The notes beneath the pieces are model-generated. The model searched no databases, was not told the origin of the DNA, and saw nothing but the letters and a program-made list of their open reading frames with translations. A program made the translations under genes and the position numbers. DNA of 64,000 bases from Polycyclovorans sp002706265 (GTDB taxonomy: Bacteria > Pseudomonadota > Gammaproteobacteria > Nevskiales > Nevskiaceae), in NCBI GenBank assembly GCA_963973915.1, contig CAXBBM010000005.1:62001-126000 (forward strand), given 5' to 3'. Shown here piece after piece: positions 45,166-55,225 of this stretch; position 1 is the first letter of the stretch, and the number at the start of each line of letters is the position of its first letter.

Positions 45166-45770
45166 GGCCGAGACTCCTCGGGCACATAGTTACTGGCAAT
45201 CACATCGAACTGCGCCTGACGCAGGGTGCTGCCCATGCCCTGGGAGCTGGCCAGCTGGTGGTGCTCCATCAGGTAATCGTTGATCAGCCAGGTGTTGCCC
45301 CGCGTCGAGGCCCTGACGGACGGCGGTGTTGCGGGCAATCCGCCACCCAATCCTGCTTCGACCACCTGGGCCGGCGCGACCGAATCACCGACCGCACCCT
45401 GATTCGCACCCAGCATCCAGCCCAGCGCCACCGCACTCAGCGATGCCGCGGCACCTGCAGCGGCCCACGCGCCCCGCCGGCGACGCCGCGGCGCCTGCAC
45501 CACGCGCAGGCCACGTTGCGGCAACGGCATTGCAGAGGGCACCGACATCCCGGGCGCTGCTTCCATGGAAATGGACTTCATGACGGCATTGGACCAGTCC
45601 GCCGAAACCCGGCCGACCCGCACGCCGCCCATGGCCGCCTTGGTGGCTGACCACGATTGCCAACGCTGCACCGCGGCAGGCTCGCTGGCAAGGCCGGCAA
45701 GCAACTGATCCAGCTCTTCAGGCGTGCATTCGCCATCCAGGGCAGCGGAAAGCATTTCATCAATTTTCAT
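45162..45770 (-). CDS. rseA: Anti-sigma-E factor RseA/MucA
   Basis: The 202-residue protein has the N-terminal RseA domain (MLSAALDGECTPEELDQLL) that binds sigma-E. A single membrane helix lies at about residues 102-121, and the C-terminal region is periplasmic. A run of arginines just before the helix supports inside-out topology. It lies between rpoE (54 bases upstream) and rseB. Confidence 0.88.
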   Translation of the reverse strand: MKIDEMLSAALDGECTPEELDQLLAGLASEPAAVQRWQSWSATKAAMGGVRVGRVSADWSNAVMKSISMEAAPGMSVPSAMPLPQRGLRVVQAPRRRRRGAWAAAGAAASLSAVALGWMLGANQGAVGDSVAPAQVVEAGLGGGLPATPPSVRASTRGNTWLINDYLMEHHQLASSQGMGSTLRQAQFDVIASNYVPEESRP

Positions 45771-45824
45771 TCAGACATCCCAGGCAGAAGCACATGATTG
45801 GTGAACGAATTGTGAACCCATTGT

Positions 45825-46406
45825 TCAGTCATTGCGCATCAATGGACCCACGACCGCATCGATGGCCTCGCGTGCCCGGAAGATCCGTGAACGGACCGTT
45901 CCGATCGGGCACTGCATGACCTCGGCAATCTCTTCATACGACAAACCTTCAAGCTCTCTGAGGGTGATGGCCTGGCGCAAATCGGCAGGCAAGTTCGAGA
46001 TCACATCGATGATTTTCTGCTTGATCTCATCAGACAAAAGATGGGCTTCTGGCGTATCGATGTCGCTTAGATGCTCGGTGTGGCCATAAAGTTCGGCATC
46101 GGCCACATCGATGTTGTCGCGGCCCGAGGGTCGGCGGCCCATCGACACCAGGTGATTTTTGGCCGTGTTGATGCCGATGCGGTAAAGCCAGGTGTAGAAC
46201 GCGCTGTTGCCCTGGAAGCCGCCAAGTGCCCGATAGGCCTTGATGAAGGTCTCCTGCGCCACATCGGGGGCGTCAGCATCGCCCACCAGTCGGGAGACCA
46301 GCTGCACGATCTTGTGTTGATACTTCCGAAAAAGTAGTTCGAACGCTCGGATGTCGCCGGCCTGGGCGCGGGCCACCAATTGCTCGTCGACGCTGACTTC
46401 GCTCAT
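45825..46406 (-). CDS. rpoE: RNA polymerase sigma-E factor (ECF)
   Basis: The 193-residue extracytoplasmic-function sigma factor has region 2 (DVAQETFIKAYRAL, TWLYRIGINTAKNHL) and region 4 (LEGLSYEEIAEVMQCPIGTVRSR, read in parts). It controls envelope-stress genes and usually its own operon. The ATG at 46406 gives the family N-terminus (MSEVSVDEQLV). I could not find a convincing sigma-E-type promoter in the gap before nadB. Confidence 0.95.
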   Translation of the reverse strand: MSEVSVDEQLVARAQAGDIRAFELLFRKYQHKIVQLVSRLVGDADAPDVAQETFIKAYRALGGFQGNSAFYTWLYRIGINTAKNHLVSMGRRPSGRDNIDVADAELYGHTEHLSDIDTPEAHLLSDEIKQKIIDVISNLPADLRQAITLRELEGLSYEEIAEVMQCPIGTVRSRIFRAREAIDAVVGPLMRND

Positions 46407-46568
46407 GAATCCTTGGAAATTGAGATGACCGCCTGCGGGGCGATGAATCGCTACAATTGAGACGGGAGTGATGCTCGAGGGCGGCAATCATCTTCAATAC
46501 AAAAACCAGATGGCGCGTGCGGCAAACGCATCGCGAACCCACCCTCCTAGTGTACTGAAAGGCAGGCA

Positions 46569-48170
46569 ATGCAGGAGCCAGCGGTTCTCGTGATTGGCAG
46601 CGGTGCGGCCGGCCTGAGTTGTGCGTTGCGCCTTGCCGACGGTGGCCGCCGGGTGTGCGTGGTGTCCAAGGGGCCGCTCGCCGGGGGCAGTACGCTCTGG
46701 GCCCAGGGCGGCATCTCGGCAGTGCTCGACGCGGAAGACTCTCTTGAAAATCACATCCGCGACACCCACGCCGCCGGCGCCGGATTGTGCGATGCCGAGG
46801 CGGTGCGCTTCACCGTGACCCGTGGCGCGCGCTGCATTCGCTGGCTGATGGCCCGAGGCGTGGAATTTTCGGTGGACGAAAGCGACCCGCAGCGGCGCCT
46901 GCACCTGACCCGCGAAGGGGGGCATTCGCATCGTCGCGTGGTCCACGCCGCCGATGCCACCGGACTGGCGGTGGAGACCACCCTGTGCTCCCTGGTGGAG
47001 CAGCATCCGCTGATCACGGCCATCGAGCATCACGTGGCCATCGACCTGATTGCCGACCCGACCACCGGCCGCATCTGTGGCGCCTACCTGCTCGACATCG
47101 AAACCGGCGCCGTTCGCTCGCACGGCGCGTCTGCGGTCATCCTGGCCACCGGCGGCGCCAATCAGGTGTATCTGTATTCCAGCAACCCCAATGGCGCCTC
47201 CGGTGACGGCATTGCCATGGCCTGGCGCGCCGGTTGCCGCGTGGCCAACATGGAATTCATGCAGTTCCACCCCACCACGCTGTACCACCCGAGTCGTCGC
47301 AACTTCCTGATCAGTGAGGCGCTGCGCGGCGAAGGGGCGACCCTGCGTCTGCCCGACGAAGACAACGCGCCCGGCGAACGCTTCATGCCGCGTTTCGACA
47401 GCCGGGGCGAGCTGGCCCCGCGCGACGTGGTGGCCCGCGCCATCGACCACGAAATGAAGCGGCTGGGGCTGAAATACGTCTACCTCGACATTCGTCATCA
47501 ATCGGCCGAGTTCATTCAGCACCATTTTCCGAGCATCTACCGGGAGTGCCTGGCCCTGGGTCTCGACATCACCCGGTCGCCCATCCCGGTGGTGCCCTCG
47601 GCCCACTTCACCTGCGGCGGGGTGATGACCAACCTGCACGGTGAAACCGACCTGCCCGGGCTCTACGCGATTGGCGAGGTGGCCTACACCGGGCTGCACG
47701 GCGCCAACCGGCTGGCGTCGAATTCGCTGCTGGAATGTCTGGTTTTTGGCGAGTCGGCCGCCCACCACATTCTGTCGCAGCCGGCGCCCGGGCACATCGG
47801 CGCCGCGCTGCCCAACTGGGACGACAGCCAGGTCACCGACTCCGACGAAGAGGTGGTCGTGGCGCACAACTGGCTGGAGCTGCGCACCTTCATGTGGGAC
47901 TACGTGGGCATCGTCCGCACCAACAAACGCCTGGAGCGCGCACTGCATCGGGTCCGCATGCTGGCCGACGAGATCGCCGACTATTACGTCAACTTCAGGG
48001 TCGGTCCCGACCTGCTGGAGCTGCGCAATCTGGTGGTGGTTGCCGAGCTGATCGTGCGCTCGGCCATGCAGCGTGATGAAAGCCGCGGCCTGCACTACAA
48101 CCTCGATCATCCCGAGGCCGACCCGGTCGCCAGGCCGACCGTTCTTCCGGGGCGCGCCCGCCCCGGCTGA
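46569..48170 (+). CDS. nadB: L-aspartate oxidase
   Basis: The 533-residue flavoenzyme oxidises L-aspartate to iminoaspartate, the first step of NAD synthesis. It has the FAD-binding dinucleotide fold (VLVIGSGAAGLSCALRLA), the TLWAQGGISAVL segment and the active-site region VPSAHFTCGGV. Its position divergent from rpoE, across 162 bases, is conserved in gammaproteobacteria. Confidence 0.95.
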   Translation: MQEPAVLVIGSGAAGLSCALRLADGGRRVCVVSKGPLAGGSTLWAQGGISAVLDAEDSLENHIRDTHAAGAGLCDAEAVRFTVTRGARCIRWLMARGVEFSVDESDPQRRLHLTREGGHSHRRVVHAADATGLAVETTLCSLVEQHPLITAIEHHVAIDLIADPTTGRICGAYLLDIETGAVRSHGASAVILATGGANQVYLYSSNPNGASGDGIAMAWRAGCRVANMEFMQFHPTTLYHPSRRNFLISEALRGEGATLRLPDEDNAPGERFMPRFDSRGELAPRDVVARAIDHEMKRLGLKYVYLDIRHQSAEFIQHHFPSIYRECLALGLDITRSPIPVVPSAHFTCGGVMTNLHGETDLPGLYAIGEVAYTGLHGANRLASNSLLECLVFGESAAHHILSQPAPGHIGAALPNWDDSQVTDSDEEVVVAHNWLELRTFMWDYVGIVRTNKRLERALHRVRMLADEIADYYVNFRVGPDLLELRNLVVVAELIVRSAMQRDESRGLHYNLDHPEADPVARPTVLPGRARPG

Positions 48171-48204
48171 GCCCACCGCGGCGCGCCCGTCGGCGCTGGC
48201 CTTG

Positions 48205-49977
48205 CTACCGATTGACCGCGGCCCGCCGTTCGCCCTCGCGCGCGGCGCCCGCAGGGTGGGTTCGCCACAGACCTTCAAAAAACTGGCGGGCATTGATGCC
48301 CAGCGTGCGGGTGCGATAGCCGCCTTCCTGCACGACCAAAGTCGGCACGCCCAAGGCCCCGAGCAGGGCGCCGTTGGCGGCAAAGTCCGGCGCCTTCAGC
48401 GGCCAGGTGCCGGTGGGGTCGGCCTGAGCCGTGTCCAGCCCCAGGGCGACCACCACATACTGCGGGGCGAAACGGCGAATCGCCTTCAGCGCCTTGGCCA
48501 GCGTCTCGCGGTAACGCTCGGCGGTGATGCGATCCGGCAGCGGCAGATTGAGGTTGTAACCGAGTCCCGGGCCGTCACCGCGCTCGTCGGCAAAGCCTGC
48601 GCAATAGGGATACGCCGCCGGCGGCGCGCCGTGGACCGACACCGTGAACACATCGTCGCGGGTGTAGAAGATGTCCTGCTGGCCGTTGCCGTGGTGATAG
48701 TCCAGATCCAGGACCGCTACCCGCCCGAAGCGGCTCAGGTAATGCGCCGCCACCGCCGCATTGTTGAGATAACAAAAGCCGCCATAAACGCGCCTTTCGG
48801 CGTGATGCCCCGGTGGCCTCACCAGCGCGTACGCCAGCTCGAAGCCTTCGAACAGGCTTTGCGCCGCAGTCACGGCGCAGTCCACCGCACCGCGTGCGGC
48901 CGGCCACACATTGCGATTGAGCGGCGTGAACGTGTCGGTGCCGTAATAGCCGACCTGGGCTTCGATGTCCTTGGGCGGTCGCTGCCAGTTGCGCACCGGA
49001 AACACCACCGGGTAGATCGACTTGCCCGGCGGCAGCTTGGCGCTGGCGCTGCGCAGGTAATCGACCATGGGTCTGGCGTGCACGGCGTGGATCAAGGCAT
49101 CGGGCGCATGGCGGGGCATCAGGCGGTGGAACAGGCCGGTCTTGTCCAGCTCGTCGAGGATCACCGCAATGCGCACCGGCGCCTCCACATAGCCGCGATC
49201 GCGCACGTGGTGAATGTCGTGCCCCTCGTTGACCACCAAGGCAATGCCCGGATGCCGGGGACGGCGCGCCGCGACGGCCTTGGGGCGATAACGCGGCGCC
49301 CGCAACTGCGCAATCGGGTCCGCAAACGAGGCGACGCAGTCGGCGATCTCGGCAGCGCTCATCAACGACGCGTACTTGCGCTGCAGCAAGGCCCGAACCA
49401 CCGCCTGCACCTTGTCGCGCCGCAAGCCGGACGGGGCGTCCAGTGGGTCCAGCATCAGAAAGTAGACGTTCTCGTCGCCCGCATGGCCCGGCTTGGCGTA
49501 GTCGTTGTTGAGCAAGGGCCGGGCGCCGTAGCGCTCGTAGAAGCGCAGGCGGGCGATGTTCTGCCTCAGCGCGGCGGCGTCCGAGATCAACGCGGGCTCA
49601 TCGACCAGGCACTCGAAAAACAGCCCCGACACGCCCAGACTGAGCGCCTCGTCGCGTACGGTTTCATACAGCGCACCACCCAGCCCGCCGCCGCCGTGCG
49701 CGCCAGGCGCGGTCGAGACGTACTCCAGCAATGCGGCGTCCACATCCGGCAGGTGCAACATCATGGCGAAGCCGCGCACCTGCCCCAGCGGCGTGTCGGC
49801 CACCCACAGGACAGACCGGTAGCCATGCGCCAGCGGGTCTTCAAGCTGCCGCGGAATCTTCGCCAGATCGGCGGCCTGCGCCAGCGGAAACTGCGCCCGC
49901 AAAATGGCCTGCACCTGCGCAATCGCCTCGCGATTGGCCGGACTGGTCGTGTCCTGCAGTTTGCGAATGCGCAGCAT
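48205..49977 (-). CDS. GNAT acetyltransferase-histone deacetylase-family fusion
   Basis: The 590-residue soluble protein joins two opposite activities. Residues ~1-180 form a GNAT-like domain (LEYVSTAPGAHGGGGLGGAL as the acetyl-CoA loop, read in parts, and RLRFYERYGARPL). Residues ~245-580 form a class II deacetylase / acetylpolyamine amidohydrolase domain with H391-H392 (RPPGHHAER), zinc ligands D426 and H428 (DLDYHHGNG) and D515 (GLDTAQADPTG), and EGGYRT. The deacetylase site looks complete. The GNAT loop has His where Arg is usual. Substrates are unknown; polyamines or protein lysines are candidates. Confidence 0.85.
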   Translation of the reverse strand: MLRIRKLQDTTSPANREAIAQVQAILRAQFPLAQAADLAKIPRQLEDPLAHGYRSVLWVADTPLGQVRGFAMMLHLPDVDAALLEYVSTAPGAHGGGGLGGALYETVRDEALSLGVSGLFFECLVDEPALISDAAALRQNIARLRFYERYGARPLLNNDYAKPGHAGDENVYFLMLDPLDAPSGLRRDKVQAVVRALLQRKYASLMSAAEIADCVASFADPIAQLRAPRYRPKAVAARRPRHPGIALVVNEGHDIHHVRDRGYVEAPVRIAVILDELDKTGLFHRLMPRHAPDALIHAVHARPMVDYLRSASAKLPPGKSIYPVVFPVRNWQRPPKDIEAQVGYYGTDTFTPLNRNVWPAARGAVDCAVTAAQSLFEGFELAYALVRPPGHHAERRVYGGFCYLNNAAVAAHYLSRFGRVAVLDLDYHHGNGQQDIFYTRDDVFTVSVHGAPPAAYPYCAGFADERGDGPGLGYNLNLPLPDRITAERYRETLAKALKAIRRFAPQYVVVALGLDTAQADPTGTWPLKAPDFAANGALLGALGVPTLVVQEGGYRTRTLGINARQFFEGLWRTHPAGAAREGERRAAVNR

Positions 49978-50020
49978 GGCGGGGGCGAGCGAAGAAAACG
50001 CTCAGCCGCAAACCCCCGCC
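49978..50020. other. Hairpin abutting the start of the fusion gene
   Basis: An 8-base-pair outer stem (GGCGGGGG / CCCCCGCC) encloses an inner 5-base-pair stem and ends exactly where the minus-strand ATG of the acetyltransferase-deacetylase gene begins. No ribosome-binding site is visible there, so the structure may limit translation, or the true start may be different. Confidence 0.4.
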
Positions 50021-50041
50021 AGAGCGCGCGCACTCATCGGG

Positions 50042-50401
50042 CTAGAGCTGAATCCGCCCGCCGCCGCCCTGCCCCGGCACCACGATGGAACTGGCCTGAT
50101 CGCGACGCATGCGCTCCATCTCTTCCACCATCTCTTGCAAGGCCTTGTTGGCCGCAGCCGGAAAAGCCGCCAACGCGGCTTCGAGGCTATCGGCCTCAAT
50201 GCCGAAATGCAGCGGCAACTGACCGCCCTGCGTCATCAACGACGCCTGACCTTCATAGATCGTCGGCCGCGACGGGTCGTCGGCGCCGTCCACGGTGACC
50301 GGCACCAAACGACGCAATACGCCGATGCGTCGGTCGGTGAAGGCTTCTTCGCGGTGCAATTGGGTGACATCGAGGCGAATGTCGGGGAGTTCGGGATTCA
50401 T
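50042..50401 (-). CDS. Small cytoplasmic protein of unknown function
   Basis: The 119-residue protein has no signal or membrane segment. It has a hydrophilic beta-rich first half and a helical region (EAALAAFPAAANKALQEMVEEM, read in parts), then ends with a glycine-rich tail (PGQGGGGRIQL). I do not recognise the family, though it looks like a single conserved domain. It lies 34 bases after thiC and 64 bases before the fusion deacetylase gene, all on one strand. Confidence 0.65.
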   Translation of the reverse strand: MNPELPDIRLDVTQLHREEAFTDRRIGVLRRLVPVTVDGADDPSRPTIYEGQASLMTQGGQLPLHFGIEADSLEAALAAFPAAANKALQEMVEEMERMRRDQASSIVVPGQGGGGRIQL

Positions 50402-50435
50402 ATTGTTTGGGTCTGACGGATGAGAATGAAAGGGA

Positions 50436-52325
<1,890 letters not shown>

Positions 52326-52328
52326 GGG

Positions 52329-52354
52329 GTCTCCTTGAGGCGGCGCGAGGAGAC
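52329..52354 (-). promoter_or_regulatory. Hairpin sequestering the thiC ribosome-binding site
   Basis: GTCTCCT and AGGAGAC pair perfectly over 7 bases with a 12-base loop. The 3' arm contains most of the thiC AAGGAG site. Lying directly after the TPP aptamer, this is a likely expression platform acting on translation. Confidence 0.6.
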
Positions 52355-52381
52355 GGCAACGGGCACGGCGCGCCCAGGTCA

Positions 52382-52469
52382 GCCTTCCCTCGCCGCCTGA
52401 ATGCAGTGGCCAGGTTCCAAGGGTGTGATCTCAGCCCCGATTCAATGAACCGCGGGCACCCCCAGCTAG
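52382..52469 (-). ncRNA. TPP riboswitch (THI element) upstream of thiC
   Basis: On the minus strand the conserved THI-box parts appear in order: GGGGTGCCC, then GGCTGAGA, then ACCCTTGGAACCTG, and finally GAGGGAAGGC about 20 bases later. Spacing and order match the TPP aptamer, and the element lies about 57 bases before thiC. It binds thiamine pyrophosphate and should repress thiC. Confidence 0.95.
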
Positions 52470-52507
52470 AGCGTCACGATAGCAAACCACCGCAGAGACG
52501 GCGGCGC

Positions 52508-53044
52508 TCACCCCTGGGCGATGAAAAACGGCGCCGCATACACCTTGGGCTCGACCCGGCAGCCGCGTGCTTGTGCGGCCTGGAGCCACGCGCCCAGATG
52601 GTCGAGCGGCACCCGGTGCACGGTGATGTTTTCGTCATCGACGCCGCCGCCCGCGTGTACGCGGGTCAGCCCCGTGGCCAGCACCAGATGGCTCATTTCG
52701 GCGCTCAGGCCGGGCGCGGTGGGGCCGCACAGCACGACCCGCGCATCACGGCACTGGAAGCCGGTTTCTTCCAGCAGTTCGCGGCGCGCCGAGGCCTCGA
52801 CGCTCTCGCTGGCGAAGGCGGGATCGTCGCCAATCACGCCTGCCGGCAGTTCGATGGTGTTGGCCGCCACGGGAATGCGGTACTGCTCGACCAGAATGAG
52901 TTCCCGCGCATCGGTGACCGCGATGATCGCCGCTGCGCCGTTGGCCGCGCGCCGCTGGACATATTCCCAATGGCCGTGCCGTACAAGGCGCAAAAACTCG
53001 CCGTCGTGCAGCAGACGGGGTGGTTCACTCGGAATGCGGGTCAT
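52508..53044 (-). CDS. Nudix hydrolase, ADP-ribose pyrophosphatase-like
   Basis: The 178-residue protein contains a Nudix box, ending ESVEASARRELLEETGF, with the metal-binding REXXEE core. The preceding ELPAG segment is typical of ADP-ribose and nucleoside-diphosphate-sugar pyrophosphatases. It probably cleaves ADP-ribose or a related dinucleotide. The ATG at 53044 overlaps the rlmJ stop by 4 bases, so the two are co-translated. Confidence 0.85.
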   Translation of the reverse strand: MTRIPSEPPRLLHDGEFLRLVRHGHWEYVQRRAANGAAAIIAVTDARELILVEQYRIPVAANTIELPAGVIGDDPAFASESVEASARRELLEETGFQCRDARVVLCGPTAPGLSAEMSHLVLATGLTRVHAGGGVDDENITVHRVPLDHLGAWLQAAQARGCRVEPKVYAAPFFIAQG

Positions 53045-53853
53045 GGGGTGTGGTGCTCGATGTGATGGGCGGCGCCGCGGTCCTGTGCCAGCACGGCCTG
53101 CAGCGCCCGCAGCGCGTCGGGCAGTGCTTGGGCGAAGGCCCACGGCGGATTGAGAATGGCCAGGCCGCAGCCGCACATGCGGCCGTCACGCGGGGCCTCG
53201 ATGTGCAGGCGCGCGTCCAGCACGTCGCGCCCCACCTGCTGCGCCAGCCGCCGGGCGAAGCGATCGACCGAATGCTGACTTTTCACCGGATACCAGAACG
53301 CATAGATGCCGTGCGCGAAGCGGCCGACGGCCTGTCTGGCAAAGGTCAGCATCTGGTCCAGCTCATCGCGTGCTTCAAAGGCCGGGTCCACCAGCACCAG
53401 TCCCCGCTTCTCGGCGGGCGGCAGCAGGGCCCAGGCGCCGTAGCCGTCGCGCTGATGCACGGCAATGCCGGGGCCGCGCATCTCGGCCCTGAGCGTCTCA
53501 ACCACGGCGGGGGCGTTTTCGCACAGCATCAGCCGGTCATCCTGGCGCCGCATGGTGTCGGCGATGGCGGGTGAACCGGGCAGCATGAAGGGGTCATCGC
53601 GAACCCGGCTGGCGTAGCGCGCCAGCCAGCCGGTGAGGCCCTCGGCCGCCAGCATGCGGCGGGCGCCGCCCTCCACTTCGCCGGTTCGGGCCAGGGCTTC
53701 GTCATCCCAGCGGTAACGACCGGCGCCGGCGTGGGTGTCGAGAAAGGCCCACGGCGCGGGCTTGGCATTGAGCGCGTCCAGCAGGCCAATCAGCAGCACG
53801 TGCTTGAACACGTCGGCAAAGTTTCCTGCGTGATAGCGATGCTGGTAGTGCAT
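53041..53853 (-). CDS. rlmJ: 23S rRNA (adenine-N6) methyltransferase RlmJ
   Basis: The 270-residue protein matches RlmJ, which methylates A2030 of 23S rRNA. The N-terminus MHYQHRYHAGNFADVFKH and the SAM-side segment DTHAGAGRY are diagnostic. The catalytic motif IV reads LVDPAFE, where DPPY/F is usual, so one proline is replaced by alanine. It overlaps the Nudix gene by 4 bases and follows the PPK2 gene. Confidence 0.9.
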   Translation of the reverse strand: MHYQHRYHAGNFADVFKHVLLIGLLDALNAKPAPWAFLDTHAGAGRYRWDDEALARTGEVEGGARRMLAAEGLTGWLARYASRVRDDPFMLPGSPAIADTMRRQDDRLMLCENAPAVVETLRAEMRGPGIAVHQRDGYGAWALLPPAEKRGLVLVDPAFEARDELDQMLTFARQAVGRFAHGIYAFWYPVKSQHSVDRFARRLAQQVGRDVLDARLHIEAPRDGRMCGCGLAILNPPWAFAQALPDALRALQAVLAQDRGAAHHIEHHTP

Positions 53854-53857
53854 GGCC

Positions 53858-55225
53858 TCAGTCCGGGGCCAGCGCGTCGATCAGCGTTTGTATGACGGCA
53901 AGCCGGGCATGACGCTTACAGTTGGCGGGCACCAGGGTCCACGGTGCCTTGGCACTGTGGGTGCGGGCCACGGCGTCTTCCACGGCGACGCGGTAGTCGT
54001 CCCATTTTTCGCGGTTGCGCCAGTCTTCGTCGGTGAGTTTGTGCCGCTTGTGGGGGGTCTCGGCGCGGTCTTCGAAGCGCTTGAGCTGTTCCTCGGGACT
54101 GATGTGCAACCAGAACTTGCGCACCACCGCACCGTGATCGGTCAGTTGCGCCTCAAAGTCATTGATCTCGTCAAATGCCCGCTGCCATTCATCCCGCCGA
54201 CAAAATGCTTCAACCCGCTCGACGAGGACCCGGCCATACCAGCTTCGGTCGAAGATCAGCACCTGGCCCGCCTTGGGGAGATGACGCCAGAAGCGCCACA
54301 GGTACGGCCGGGCGCGCTCTTCGTCGCTGGGCGCGGCAACCGGCACGACCTGGAAGAGCCGCGCATCCAGCGGGTCGGTGAGGCGGCGGATCACGCCCCC
54401 CTTGCCAGCGGCATCAGCGCCTTCAAGCACCACCACGGTGGATTGACCGCGCGCCCTTGCCGCCCAGATCCGCCGTGCAAGCTCAGCCTGGGCTTCGGGC
54501 AACTGCTTGTTGGAAGCCTTCTTGCTGAGCGCGGCACTCATGTCGAGCGCTGCCAGTGCCTGCGCGCCTCGATTGCGATGGTGGCCCGGGACCGGGACCG
54601 GCGGAGTCGGTGCTGACATCGCGGCGATCAGCGCCTCACGCGCCTGATCGGCGGCCACCTCGGGCGCCTTGCCACTCAGCATGGTCCAGCCTTCGCTGTG
54701 CGCGCGCAGGGCATCGAGTTGATCCTGCGCGCCATCCTCGGCAGCCAACACGCGCTGCTCGCTCAGAGTCGGGTCTCGCGCCTCACGCTTGAGCCGCTTG
54801 CGCAGATCACGCCGCGCCTCGGCCAAGGGCCTTTCAACCCAGAGCTTCACCAGCACCGAACCGTGACCGATCAGCTGTGCCTCAAGCTGCCGGATGGCGG
54901 ACAACTCGGGCGACGCCCCGCGCAGCGCCCTATCCAGCGGCTCGGCATACCAACCGTCGAGGTACACCGCCACCTGCCCCTGGGCGGGCAGTCCCTGCCA
55001 GTACTTCCACAACGGCGGCCGATCGGAGCCGGGCGCATCCTCGCGGCTCCAGGCGTGGACCTTCACGCCGCGGGTGTCGAGGCCGTGCGTCAGGGCATTG
55101 ACGAGGCGGTGTCGCCCACTGCCATCCACTCCGGTCACCACCACCACGGCCGAGCGTCCCTCTGCGCGCAGGCGCTGCTGCGCGTTGATCAGGTCGAGCC
55201 GCTGTTCCTCACTGGCCTTGGGCAT
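53858..55225 (-). CDS. Polyphosphate:AMP phosphotransferase (class II PPK2)
   Basis: The 455-residue protein has two fused PPK2 domains. The C-terminal domain keeps the Walker A (EGADAAGKGG) and Walker B/lid (FDRSWYGRVLVERVE) motifs. The N-terminal domain is degenerate (TGVDGSGRH, YLDGWYAEPL), losing the P-loop lysine, as is usual for class II enzymes that make ADP from AMP and polyphosphate. Its start overlaps the end of the Na/Pi transporter gene by 17 bases, linking phosphate uptake and polyphosphate use. Confidence 0.92.
   Translation of the reverse strand: MPKASEEQRLDLINAQQRLRAEGRSAVVVVTGVDGSGRHRLVNALTHGLDTRGVKVHAWSREDAPGSDRPPLWKYWQGLPAQGQVAVYLDGWYAEPLDRALRGASPELSAIRQLEAQLIGHGSVLVKLWVERPLAEARRDLRKRLKREARDPTLSEQRVLAAEDGAQDQLDALRAHSEGWTMLSGKAPEVAADQAREALIAAMSAPTPPVPVPGHHRNRGAQALAALDMSAALSKKASNKQLPEAQAELARRIWAARARGQSTVVVLEGADAAGKGGVIRRLTDPLDARLFQVVPVAAPSDEERARPYLWRFWRHLPKAGQVLIFDRSWYGRVLVERVEAFCRRDEWQRAFDEINDFEAQLTDHGAVVRKFWLHISPEEQLKRFEDRAETPHKRHKLTDEDWRNREKWDDYRVAVEDAVARTHSAKAPWTLVPANCKRHARLAVIQTLIDALAPD

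Noticed and set aside
46407..46568. Sigma-E autoregulated promoter for rpoE
   Set aside because: I looked for a GAACTT-type -35 with a TCTGA-type -10 in the gap and found no convincing match.
48073..50298. 741-codon open frame opposite the GNAT-deacetylase gene
   Set aside because: The minus-strand gene has clear catalytic motifs. The plus-strand frame is low-complexity and without homology signals.
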